A DNA stretch of 64,000 nucleotides from RPQJ01 sp963823535 (GTDB lineage Bacteria > Pseudomonadota > Gammaproteobacteria > Steroidobacterales > Steroidobacteraceae): contig CAWGLZ010000004.1 in the NCBI GenBank assembly GCA_963823535.1, positions 372,001 to 436,000 on the forward strand. The letters are read 5' to 3'. The stretch's first letter is position 1; every line of letters starts with the position of its first letter. The position numbers and the translations under genes are program-made. Of the stretch, positions 25,984 through 34,065 are shown piece after piece. The notes beneath the pieces were generated by a model. That model was not told where the DNA came from and searched no databases. It was given only the letters and a program-made list of their open reading frames with translations.

Positions 25984-26661
25984 ATGACGCGACAGATCGT
26001 AGTTGCCGACGACCATCCCTTGTTCCGGGAGGCGCTCAAGGCTGCGGTGGGCCGACTGGAGCCGGCCACGCAGTTCTTCGAGGCCGATTCGGTGGCGTCG
26101 CTGCTCGCGGTCCTCGAGGCGGAATCGGATGCCGACCTGCTGCTGCTCGACCTCAACATGCCGGGCGCGCAGGGGTTCAACGTGCTGGTACACCTGCGTG
26201 GTACCCGACCCGACCTGCCGGTTGTCGTCGTCTCGGCGGACGACGATCCGCAGACCATTGCCGGCGCCCTGCGCTACGGGGCCCAGGGCTTCATTCCGAA
26301 ATCCACGGAAGCGGGGCAGATCGGGCAGGCCATCGAGTCCGTGCTGATCGGTGAGATCTACACGCCCCCGGGATTCCATGCGCCGCGCGGACCGCCGGCG
26401 TCCGACGAGGACCTGCGCATCGCGCGACGCGTGGCCGACCTGACGCCGCAGCAGTTTCGCGTGCTGGGCATGCTGTGCTCGGGACTTCTGAACAAGCAGA
26501 TCGCCTACGAACTCGATGTGTCCGAGGCAACGGTCAAAGCCCACGTGACGGCGATCCTGCGCAAGCTCGGGGTGACGACCCGCACGCAGGCCGTGCTCGC
26601 GGCGGGGCGACTCGCCGTGGATCGCGCCAGCATCAAGCCGCCGCCCGAGGACGTGGACTGA
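25984..26661 (+). CDS. LuxR-type response regulator, CrbR/ErdR-like
   Basis: A 225-residue response regulator. The receiver (1-120) has the acidic D10-D11 pocket, phospho-acceptor D56 (LLLLDLNMP), a Ser/Ala switch (VVSADD) and K106 (GFIPKS). The C-terminal LuxR/FixJ helix-turn-helix (about 150-210) contains LTPQQFRVLGMLCSGLLNKQ and ELDVSEATVKAHVTAILRKL. The gene ends 1 base from the end of the SSS-domain hybrid kinase on the opposite strand. This kinase and regulator combination is that of CrbS/CrbR (MxtR/ErdR in pseudomonads), which in other gammaproteobacteria activates acetyl-CoA synthetase expression. An upstream TTG codon directly precedes the ATG at 25984. The assignment rests on domain pairing and context, not on a database match. 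Confidence 0.75.
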   Translation: MTRQIVVADDHPLFREALKAAVGRLEPATQFFEADSVASLLAVLEAESDADLLLLDLNMPGAQGFNVLVHLRGTRPDLPVVVVSADDDPQTIAGALRYGAQGFIPKSTEAGQIGQAIESVLIGEIYTPPGFHAPRGPPASDEDLRIARRVADLTPQQFRVLGMLCSGLLNKQIAYELDVSEATVKAHVTAILRKLGVTTRTQAVLAAGRLAVDRASIKPPPEDVD

Positions 26662-26662
26662 A

Positions 26663-29600
26663 TCAGGTCGACGCCGAGCGACGCTGGGACGCGAGCGCGC
26701 CGAGCAGCGCACGCAGGGCGGCCGGCTTCAGCGGCTTGCGCAGCAGGCGGAAGCCGAGTTCGCGCGCGCGGGCGGCCACCGCGACGGAGTGATCCGCCGT
26801 GATTAGCGCGCCCGACGGTGCGCCCTCGTCCGCCGGGCACAGCTCGAGCAGCAGTTCGAGGCCGTCCACGTTGGCATCGCCGAGGCGATGGTCCGCGAGG
26901 ACGAGCGATGGCTCATGGCTCCCGGCGAGCCGACGCGCGGTCGTCGCATCCGGCGCCAGCAGCACCTTCATGCCCCAGCGTGACAGCAGGGCGTTCATTC
27001 CATCCAGGATCTCGGGCTCGTTGTCGATGCACAGAACCGTGAGCCCGACCAGGCTGGACGGCTCGGGGACCGGCGCCTCGGTCGGCACCACGACCGCCTC
27101 GACGGACGGCTCGTCGCCGACGGGGACGCGCACGCTGAACACCGACCCGCGGCCGGGGGTCGAGCGCAGACCCAACTGCAGTCCGAGCAGTCGCGCGATC
27201 CGGTCGCAGATCGACAACCCGAGTCCGAGTCCTTTTTCGCCCCAGGGTGACGGACGGTCGAGTCGTCGGAACTCGTCGAAGATCGCCTGCTGGTGCTGAT
27301 GCGCAATGCCCGGGCCCGTGTCCCAGACTTCGATCTGGACAAGATCGCCGCGTCGCCGACAGCCGAGCAGGACGCCCCCGCGCTGCGTATAGCGCAGGGC
27401 GTTGGAGACCAGGTTCTGCAGCACACGGCGCAGCAGCACCCGGTCGCTGCGCACCCGGCAGCCCGGACGCGTGACGCGGAATCGCAGGCCGCGTCGTTCC
27501 GCGAGCGGGGCGAACTGGCGCTCCAGATGCTCGAACGCTTCGGCGATGCTGAAATCGGTGACGTCGGCCCGCATCGTGCCGCTTTCGAGCCTGGCGATGT
27601 CGAGCATGTCGTCGAGGACTTCCTCGGCGGCACGCATGGCGCTGTCGATGCGACCGGCGATCTCGAGTACTGCGGCGTCGCTCGAGCGCTCCTCGAGTGC
27701 CGAGGCGAACAGGCGCGCCGCGTTGAGCGGCTGGAGGAGGTCGTGGCTCGCGGCCGCCACGAAGCGGGTCTTGGTCGCATTCGCTTCCTCGGCCAGCTGC
27801 TTGGCCTCCTTCTGCGCCTCGAGCGCGGACTGGAGTTCGCGCGTGCGCTCCTCGACGCGCTGTTCGAGCGTCTGCTTGGCTTCGATCAGTGCCCGCTCGG
27901 TGCGCTTGAAGTCGGTGATGTCCGTGAAGGTCGTGACGTATCCGCCGTCGGGCATTCCCTGGCCGTGTATCTCGTACACCCGGCCGTTGCGGCGCGCGCG
28001 CTGGATCACGTAGGCCGTGCCCGCGCGCATGTGCGCCAGTCGCTTCTCGATCTGCTCGTCGGTATCGGTATCGCCGAACTCGCCCCGTTCGGCGTTCCAG
28101 CGGATGAGGTCCGCGACGGGCCGCCCGACGTAGACCATGCCGTCCGGGTAGCCGAGCATCTCGAGGTAGCGGCGGTTCCACGCCACGATGCGTGCATCGC
28201 CGTCCGCCACCGCGATGCCCTGGGTGACGTTCTCCATCGTGGTCTGCAGCAGCTGGCGGCTGAAGCGCAGTTCCTGCGACGTCTCGTCGAGCAGTTCCGC
28301 GACGTCCTCGGCCGCGATGCCCCGGCCTCGCAGGGCGTGGGTGAACATGAGTCGCGCCGACGAGGCGCCGATGGCGCCTGCCAGCACCCGCTCCATTGAC
28401 TGCAGGAGGCCCCGGTCCGCCGGCTCTCCCGGCCGGGGAATCGGCCGGCCCGCCTGCGTGCAGTATTCGCGCAGCGAGCGCTCGGCGACCTGGGGACCCA
28501 GGATGCGCTCGGTCACGGCGAGCAGGTCCCCGACCCGGGCGCCGCCGGCGTCCGCGAAGCCCGGGAGCGGCAGGGCGCCCCGGATGAACGTCGTGGCCTT
28601 CATGCGGTCGCCTAGCGAGATTCCGTTCAGCTTGGAGACGACGACGAGCGTCACGACGTTGATGCCGAGGGCGAGCATCGATCCGCTCAGGACCGGGGCC
28701 TCGATGTGTCCGCCGGCGCCGAAGGCCGGCAGCAGGAGTGCGTCCACCCAGACGGCATATCCGGCGGCCAGACCCCAGAAGACACCGTTGCGGGTAGCGC
28801 CTCGCCAGTAGATCCCGGCCAGGATCGCCGGGGCGAACTGCGCGACTGCGCCGAAGGCCAGCATGCCGATCGAGGCCAGGCTCGCGGGCGACGTCGTGTT
28901 GTGGTGGTAGGCGTAGGCGAGCAACGCGAGCAGCAGGATCGCGACGCGCCGCATCCAGAGGACCAGTCGCCCGACGTCGGGGCGCGAGGCGACGTCCAGC
29001 CAGCGCCCGCGCCACAACGCCGGCATCACGAGGTCGTTGGTGATCATGGTAGCGAGCGCGATGCTGGCCATGATCACCATCGCCGTGGCAGCGGACAATC
29101 CGCCGAGAAAGGCCAGGATTGCAAGCGCCGTCGCGCCTTTCTCCATCGGCAGCGTCAGCATGAACGAGTCGGGGTTGTGCGACTCCGCGAGGCCCGCGCC
29201 GAGTCCAGCGAGGACGACGGGTACCACGAACAGCGTGAACACGGCCAGGTAGGCGGGGAACAGCCAGCGTGCCTTGCGCAGGTCCGCCGTGTCCGCGCAC
29301 TCCACGACGCCCACCAGGAACTGCCGCGGCAGGCAGAAGATCGCCGCGGCCGCGAGGATCATGGATGCGCCGAACTCCGGGCTGTGCAGTTTCTGCAGGT
29401 CGCCGAGCTGCGTGTCCTGCAATCGCGGCGCGCCGTCGAGGTGCAGCAGGGCGAACACGCCCACGGCCACGAAAGCCAGCAGCTTCACGATGGACTCGAA
29501 GGCGATCGCCAGCATGACGCCCTCGTGGTGCTCGGTGGCGTCGAGACGGCGTGTGCCGAAGAGCACGGCGAACAGCGCCATCAGCAATGCGACCCAGAGC

Positions 29601-30082
29601 GCCGCGTCGGCGTACCACGGCGGGTCGCCGCCGGTGTAGCCGGTGAGGACGTCGATGCTCGTGCCGACGGCCTTGTACTGCAGGGCGAGGTAGGGCACGG
29701 CCGCCGTGAGTGCAATCACCGTGACCAGGCCGGCGAGCGCCGGGCTCTTGCCGAAGCGGGACGAGACCAGGTCGCCGATCGAGGTGATGTTGTGCGCGCT
29801 GGCGACCGAGACCAGGCGTACCAGGAACGGGCGGCCGAACAGAAAGACCAGCGCCGGGCCGAGGTAGATGGGCAGGTAGGACCAGCCGTCGCGGACGGCT
29901 GTGCCCACGGCACCGAAGAACGTCCACGTCGTGCAGTACACGCCGAGCGCCAGGCTGTAAATGTAAGGACGCAGACGCTCGCGCGTGGGGTACACGGACC
30001 GGCGGTCGCCGTAGAACGCGATGGCGAACAGCAGGCCGAGGTAGGCGACTGCGAGCACGGAGAGGAACAGGCCGGAGACCAT
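26663..30082 (-). CDS. Hybrid sensor kinase with Na+/solute symporter domain, CrbS/MxtR-like
   Basis: A 1139-residue inner-membrane protein. Residues 1 to about 500 form an SSS-family transporter domain with a dozen or more helices (LFAIAFYGDRRSVYPTRER, FFGAVGTAVRDGWSYLPIYL, GLAESHNPDSFMLTLPMEKG). A linker leads to a PAS domain (about 625-730), a coiled stretch, then HisKA with phospho-acceptor H780 (AASHDLLQPLNAARLF), HATPase_c (CRVRSDRVLLRRVLQNLVSN, GLGLGLSICDRIARLLG) and a receiver whose acceptor is D1064 (LVLADHRLG). This order matches CrbS/MxtR/NahK-type kinases, which sense a nutrient such as acetate. A second output route through its own receiver is likely. It is convergent with the LuxR regulator, presumably its partner. 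Confidence 0.85.
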   Translation of the reverse strand: MVSGLFLSVLAVAYLGLLFAIAFYGDRRSVYPTRERLRPYIYSLALGVYCTTWTFFGAVGTAVRDGWSYLPIYLGPALVFLFGRPFLVRLVSVASAHNITSIGDLVSSRFGKSPALAGLVTVIALTAAVPYLALQYKAVGTSIDVLTGYTGGDPPWYADAALWVALLMALFAVLFGTRRLDATEHHEGVMLAIAFESIVKLLAFVAVGVFALLHLDGAPRLQDTQLGDLQKLHSPEFGASMILAAAAIFCLPRQFLVGVVECADTADLRKARWLFPAYLAVFTLFVVPVVLAGLGAGLAESHNPDSFMLTLPMEKGATALAILAFLGGLSAATAMVIMASIALATMITNDLVMPALWRGRWLDVASRPDVGRLVLWMRRVAILLLALLAYAYHHNTTSPASLASIGMLAFGAVAQFAPAILAGIYWRGATRNGVFWGLAAGYAVWVDALLLPAFGAGGHIEAPVLSGSMLALGINVVTLVVVSKLNGISLGDRMKATTFIRGALPLPGFADAGGARVGDLLAVTERILGPQVAERSLREYCTQAGRPIPRPGEPADRGLLQSMERVLAGAIGASSARLMFTHALRGRGIAAEDVAELLDETSQELRFSRQLLQTTMENVTQGIAVADGDARIVAWNRRYLEMLGYPDGMVYVGRPVADLIRWNAERGEFGDTDTDEQIEKRLAHMRAGTAYVIQRARRNGRVYEIHGQGMPDGGYVTTFTDITDFKRTERALIEAKQTLEQRVEERTRELQSALEAQKEAKQLAEEANATKTRFVAAASHDLLQPLNAARLFASALEERSSDAAVLEIAGRIDSAMRAAEEVLDDMLDIARLESGTMRADVTDFSIAEAFEHLERQFAPLAERRGLRFRVTRPGCRVRSDRVLLRRVLQNLVSNALRYTQRGGVLLGCRRRGDLVQIEVWDTGPGIAHQHQQAIFDEFRRLDRPSPWGEKGLGLGLSICDRIARLLGLQLGLRSTPGRGSVFSVRVPVGDEPSVEAVVVPTEAPVPEPSSLVGLTVLCIDNEPEILDGMNALLSRWGMKVLLAPDATTARRLAGSHEPSLVLADHRLGDANVDGLELLLELCPADEGAPSGALITADHSVAVAARARELGFRLLRKPLKPAALRALLGALASQRRSAST

Positions 30083-30113
30083 GGGCGGACTGTAGCGTGA
30101 GCGCGGGTGCGCG

Positions 30114-30896
30114 TCAGTCCCGGCGCGGACCCGGGAAGAACGCGTTGGTCCGTCGGACGTATGCGGCGTAGTCCGGTCGTCGCTCGCCGATGTCGCTCTC
30201 GAGCAGCCGGACGCCGGAGAATCGCAGCAGCAGGAAGGACATGATCAACGGGCCGGGAATGCTCCACCATGCGCCCGCGGACAGCGCGATCAGGTAGAAA
30301 CCCCACCAGACGCAGAAGTCGCCGAAGTAGTTGGGGTGGCGGGTGTAGCGCCAGAGGCCGCGGTCCATGACCCGGCCGGCATTGGCCGGGTCGCGCTTGA
30401 ATCGTGCAAGTTGCCAGTCGCCGCCGGCCTCGAACACGAGGCCGACGGTCCACAGGACGACCCCGAGGACGTCGAGCGCGCCCAGCGGGCCGGTGCCGGT
30501 GATGGCGCCGGCGATCGGCAGCGAAATGATCCAGGCCAGCAGGGCCTGGAATCCGAAGATCAGGTACAGGCTCTTGAGGGCGAAGTTCGGCTCGTTGCGC
30601 TCGCGGATCGCCCGGTAGCGCCGGTCCTCCTCATGTCCCCGGTTGCGCCACGCCAGGTAGACCGCGAGGCGGACGCCCCATGCACTGACGAGGACGAGCA
30701 GCAGGATGGCGCGTGTGCCCGTGCCGGGCACCACCGCGGCATACACGATCGCTGCCATTACGAAGAGCAGCGGCCAGAGCGTGTCGACAATCGTCACGTT
30801 GCGCCTGATGACGCTCACGGCCCAGGTGACGGCCGCTGCTGCGAGCAGCACCGGGAGCGCCGACAGCCAGGTCGCGAGCGGCGCCAGCGACGTCAC
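30114..30896 (-). CDS. DUF1295 membrane protein (steroid 5-alpha-reductase-like fold)
   Basis: A 260-residue polytopic inner-membrane protein with about seven helices. The diagnostic C-terminal block is present: DRGLWRYTRHPNYFGDFCVW, then WWGFYLIAL and the closing RRPDYAAYVRRTNAFFPGPRR. The RHPNYFGD motif is shared by 5-alpha-reductase and isoprenylcysteine methyltransferase folds and marks a nucleotide-cofactor pocket, so an NADPH-dependent reductase acting on a lipid is the usual suggestion. Activity is not established for bacterial members. Its ATG overlaps the stop of the dehydratase gene (ATGA, 30893-30896), so the two are translationally coupled, although their chemistry has no obvious link. 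Confidence 0.8.
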   Translation of the reverse strand: MTSLAPLATWLSALPVLLAAAAVTWAVSVIRRNVTIVDTLWPLLFVMAAIVYAAVVPGTGTRAILLLVLVSAWGVRLAVYLAWRNRGHEEDRRYRAIRERNEPNFALKSLYLIFGFQALLAWIISLPIAGAITGTGPLGALDVLGVVLWTVGLVFEAGGDWQLARFKRDPANAGRVMDRGLWRYTRHPNYFGDFCVWWGFYLIALSAGAWWSIPGPLIMSFLLLRFSGVRLLESDIGERRPDYAAYVRRTNAFFPGPRRD

Positions 30897-31897
30897 TGCG
30901 GCGACCCGGATCGAAGCACGTCGCAGAGGAGCGCGTCGTCGACGTTGCCGCCTGAGAGGACGACGGCAACCGTCCGCCCACGGGTCTCGATCCGGCCCGA
31001 CAGCACGGCCGCCAGCGCGACGGCGCCGCCCGGCTCGACCACGAGCTTCAGCACGCGCGCGGCATAAGCGATCGCGCCGCGGACGTCGTCGTCACCGACC
31101 GCGAGGCCTCCGGCCAGGAGTCGTCGGTTGATCTCGAAGGTCAGTACGCCGGGCTCCGGCGCCAGCAGTGCATCGCAGATCGACCGCGTGCCGGGCGCGT
31201 TCGACACGCGCCGCCCCGCCTCCAGCGAGCGCCGATGGTCGTCGTGGCCCTCGGGCTCGGCGCTCCAGATCCTCGTCGGCGGGGAGAGCGCGTTGATCGC
31301 CAGGGCGACACCGGCGACCAGTCCTCCGCCGCTGGTGCACACCACGACATCGTCCAGGGATACGCCGGCCTCGAGCGCCTGCTCGGCGATCTCGAGCCCG
31401 ACGGTTCCCTGTCCGGCGACGATGTCCGGGTCGTCGAACGAAGGGACGAGCACGGCGCCTCGCTCGTGCGCGAGGCGTTCGGCGATCGCCTCCCGGCTCT
31501 CACGTTGGCGGTCGTACTCGACCACCTCGGCACCGAGTGCGAGTGTGTTCTGCATCTTCACGCGCGGTGCGTCGGCGGGCATCACGATCGTGGCCGGGAT
31601 GCCGAGCAGGCCGGCCGCGGCTGCCACTCCCTGGGCGTGGTTGCCGGAGGAAAATGCGACGACTCCCGCACTGCGACGCCCTGCATCGATCTGCGACAGG
31701 CGATTGTAGGCACCGCGAAACTTGAAGGACCCGGTGTGCTGCAGCGTCTCGAGCTTGAGCAGGACGCGTCCGCCGGTCCGCGCATCGAGCGGCGTTCCCG
31801 CCAGCAGCGGGGTCCGTCGTGCCCGTCCGGCGAGGCGCATCGCGGCCGCACGAACGTCATCGAATCCAGGTATGCGGCCTTGGCTGGCTGGGGCCAT
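30893..31897 (-). CDS. Threonine/serine dehydratase-like PLP enzyme
   Basis: A 334-residue fold-type II PLP enzyme. The ATG at 31897 (MAPASQGRIP) was chosen over 31999, which would overlap the divergent gene. The PLP Lys is in LQHTGSFKFRGAYNRL, the substrate loop is FSSGNHAQGVA, the phosphate-binding Gly cluster is CTSGGGLVAGVALAI, and the late Ser/Gly motif is VLSGGNVDD. It lacks the C-terminal ACT regulatory domains of biosynthetic IlvA, so it matches catabolic TdcB-type threonine ammonia-lyase or serine/aspartate racemase relatives. A short run of genes separates it from sstT, a serine/threonine importer elsewhere in the window, but there is no operon link. It is coupled to the DUF1295 gene downstream. 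Confidence 0.85.
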   Translation of the reverse strand: MAPASQGRIPGFDDVRAAAMRLAGRARRTPLLAGTPLDARTGGRVLLKLETLQHTGSFKFRGAYNRLSQIDAGRRSAGVVAFSSGNHAQGVAAAAGLLGIPATIVMPADAPRVKMQNTLALGAEVVEYDRQRESREAIAERLAHERGAVLVPSFDDPDIVAGQGTVGLEIAEQALEAGVSLDDVVVCTSGGGLVAGVALAINALSPPTRIWSAEPEGHDDHRRSLEAGRRVSNAPGTRSICDALLAPEPGVLTFEINRRLLAGGLAVGDDDVRGAIAYAARVLKLVVEPGGAVALAAVLSGRIETRGRTVAVVLSGGNVDDALLCDVLRSGSPQ

Positions 31898-31931
31898 TGA
31901 GCCCGTCCTCCGGTCGTCGCAACATGCGGGC

Positions 31932-33038
31932 GTGAGCCTACACGAAACACTGCCAGCGGGTTGCGAACCGACCTGCCACGGCTGTCGGCATCGGTCCATG
32001 AGCGCCGCGGACAGCGTCGCCCAGAAGGCGGGCTATCTCGCACGGGTCCTCCGGCCATGGTCGGACAGGATCGACCCCGTCATTGCGCCGCCCATGCACC
32101 GGCGCCTCGGGTATCGCGACCGCGTGACGCTCACTGCACGATGGTCGGACGCCGACGGCTGGCGTTTCGGCCTGATGCGCCGGGACGAGCTGATCGCAAT
32201 CCACGATTGCCCGGTTCACACGCCGCGCATCCGTTCGCTGGTGCACCTGCTGGCACGCGAACTGCCGGGCGGCGACGTTTTTCCGCTGGCGTACCTGCAC
32301 GTCTGCGGAGCCCAGGCGACGCTCGTCGTCAAGGCGCACCGCGTGCCCGTGGATCCGCTGCAGGGAGTGCTGGCGGGCCTTGTTGTCGTCGGCATCGAGG
32401 GACTCTGGCTGCACCGACACCCGTCTGCCGGTCGACGTTTGTTCGCGCGCAGCGGATGGCAGCTGCTGTGGGGAACGCCGCGGTCACGCGACGACCGCGG
32501 ACGGGTGCACGGTCCGACCGCGTTTGCGCAGGCGTCGCCCGAGCTGCACGACGCGGCCATGGCGGCGGCCCGTGCCCACCTCCGTCCGTGCGCCGCGACC
32601 GCCGTGCTGGATCTCTACAGCGGTCACGGCTCGACTCTGCGCGAGTGGCGTGCCGCCGGCAGCGAGTGCCTGGGCATCGAACTGTCGGGGGAGGCGGTGG
32701 AACTCGCCTCGCTGAATGCCCCGGGTGCGGAACTGCTGCGCGGAACGTGCGTGCAGCGCCTGCCACAGGTCCGGGCGTGGTGGAGCCGGGCGCATGGTGA
32801 ACGCCTTGCCTACGTGAACCCACCCCGGTCGGGTCTGGAGCCGGAGCTCCTGGACGCACTGGCAGTCGATCTGCGTCCCGCCCGACTGGCCTACCTGTCC
32901 TGCAGCGCCGGGACGCTCGCGCGTGACCTGCTCGCGCTCGAGGCGGCGGGCTATCGAGTCGGACGCATCAGGCCCTACGATTTTTTCCCTTTGACCCACC
33001 ACGTCGAGACGCTGGCGCTGCTCGAGCTTCCTCCATGA
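31932..33038 (+). CDS. RlmD/TrmA-family RNA (uracil-5)-methyltransferase, TRAM-less
   Basis: A 368-residue SAM-dependent enzyme starting at a GTG. An Fe-S cluster site is visible: C11, C15 and C18 (CEPTCHGC) with a fourth Cys, C93, in HDCPVHTP, as in RlmD-type 23S rRNA uracil methyltransferases. The TRAM domain that normally precedes it is missing. The SAM motif is VLDLYSGHGSTLREW; the catalytic region reads AYVNPPRSGLEPELLDAL, then LAYLSCSAGTLARDLLAL (nucleophilic Cys in SCS where most have SCNP) and the closing DFFPLTHHVETLALLEL. Asn for Asp in DPPR and Ser for Asn-Pro after the Cys are deviations. The site modified cannot be deduced. The last 71 bases overlap the PPK2 gene on the other strand. 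Confidence 0.75.
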   Translation: MSLHETLPAGCEPTCHGCRHRSMSAADSVAQKAGYLARVLRPWSDRIDPVIAPPMHRRLGYRDRVTLTARWSDADGWRFGLMRRDELIAIHDCPVHTPRIRSLVHLLARELPGGDVFPLAYLHVCGAQATLVVKAHRVPVDPLQGVLAGLVVVGIEGLWLHRHPSAGRRLFARSGWQLLWGTPRSRDDRGRVHGPTAFAQASPELHDAAMAAARAHLRPCAATAVLDLYSGHGSTLREWRAAGSECLGIELSGEAVELASLNAPGAELLRGTCVQRLPQVRAWWSRAHGERLAYVNPPRSGLEPELLDALAVDLRPARLAYLSCSAGTLARDLLALEAAGYRVGRIRPYDFFPLTHHVETLALLELPP

Positions 33039-33930
33039 GGGCGGCCCGTGCCTCGATGAGTTCCGCGCGCTTGGCATCGCCGACGCGCGGATAGGCCAGG
33101 CCGAGCGACGCAAGCCCCTCGATGATGGCCGCTGCCACGACGGCCCGCGTGAACCACTTGCTGTCGGCCGGTACGACGAACCACGGGGCATGGTCGCTCG
33201 CCGTGTTGCGGATCATGTCCTCGTAGGCCGCCATGTACTCGTCCCAGTGCGTCCGCTCGCGCGCGTCGGCCACCGAGAACTTCCAGTTCTTGTCGGGGTC
33301 GTCCAGCCGCTCGAGGAAGCGCTTCTTCTGCTCGTCCTTCGACAGGTTCAGGAAGAACTTCAGGATGAGCGTGCCGTTGCGCGCAAGGTAACGCTCGACG
33401 TTGCGGATGTCGGCGAAGCGCTGTTTCCATATCTTCTTCGTGACGAGTTCGGGCGGCAGCTTCTGTGCCGCAAGCAGCCGCTCGTGCACCCGCACCACCA
33501 GCACTTCCTCGTAGTAGGAACGGTTGAAGATGCCGATGCGTCCACGCTCCGGCAGTGCCTTCATGCAGCGCCACAGGTAGTCGTGGTCCAGTTCCTCCGG
33601 CGACGGTGCCTTGAACGAGGTCACCTGGCACCCCTGCGGATTGACGCCCGACAGCACGTGCTTGATGGCCCCGTCCTTACCCGCCGCGTCCATGGCCTGG
33701 AAGATGAGCAGCACGGACCAGCGGTCCTGCGCATAGAGCTTGTCCTGGAACGCGGCGAGGTACTGGACGCCCTTCTTGAGGGCCTCCTGCGCCCGCGGCT
33801 TGTCCTCCGTGCCGAAATGCAGCGTGTCCCCGGCGTCGAAGTGCTTCAGGCGGAAACGGTCCCCGCGTGTCACGCGGAAGGGCTTGGTGATCGAGCGCAC
33901 GAGCTTCAGTTGCTGCTTGCTGATTTCCAC
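32968..33930 (-). CDS. Polyphosphate kinase 2 (PPK2) family enzyme
   Basis: A 320-residue nucleotide kinase using polyphosphate as phosphate donor. The GTG at 33930 has GGAGGAG upstream and gives VEISKQQLKLVRSITKPF, a normal PPK2 beginning; longer starts add unrelated residues. Walker A is AMDAAGKDGAIKHVLSG (K85), the lid lies near DHDYLWRCMKALPERGRIGI, Walker B and the substrate Asp/Glu are in FNRSYYEEVLVVRVH, and the family ending WFVVPADSKWFTRAVVA is present. A single domain of about 300 residues fits the monodomain PPK2 classes that phosphorylate AMP, ADP or both; the class cannot be decided by eye. The tail is basic (RRGGSKGKNRRA) and lies in the region overlapping the methyltransferase gene. 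Confidence 0.9.
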   Translation of the reverse strand: MEISKQQLKLVRSITKPFRVTRGDRFRLKHFDAGDTLHFGTEDKPRAQEALKKGVQYLAAFQDKLYAQDRWSVLLIFQAMDAAGKDGAIKHVLSGVNPQGCQVTSFKAPSPEELDHDYLWRCMKALPERGRIGIFNRSYYEEVLVVRVHERLLAAQKLPPELVTKKIWKQRFADIRNVERYLARNGTLILKFFLNLSKDEQKKRFLERLDDPDKNWKFSVADARERTHWDEYMAAYEDMIRNTASDHAPWFVVPADSKWFTRAVVAAAIIEGLASLGLAYPRVGDAKRAELIEARAALMEEARAAPASRRGGSKGKNRRA

Positions 33931-34065
33931 GAGTGTCTCCTCCCGATGTCCGATGCACGCCGCACAGGCCGATTGTACGTATTCCGTGACCGGGGGTTCT
34001 GAGCGCATCGGCTGCGGTACGATGACACTCTGTCGCTCGGTGTTCATGGGACGAGGGGAAGGCAG

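Noticed and set aside
26913..29927. A 1004-residue minus-strand frame inside the hybrid kinase gene
   Set aside because: Arg/Pro-rich and motif-free, fully covered by the kinase frame with clear domains.
30893..31897. Biosynthetic threonine deaminase IlvA
   Set aside because: The C-terminal ACT-like regulatory domains are absent and no ilv genes are adjacent.
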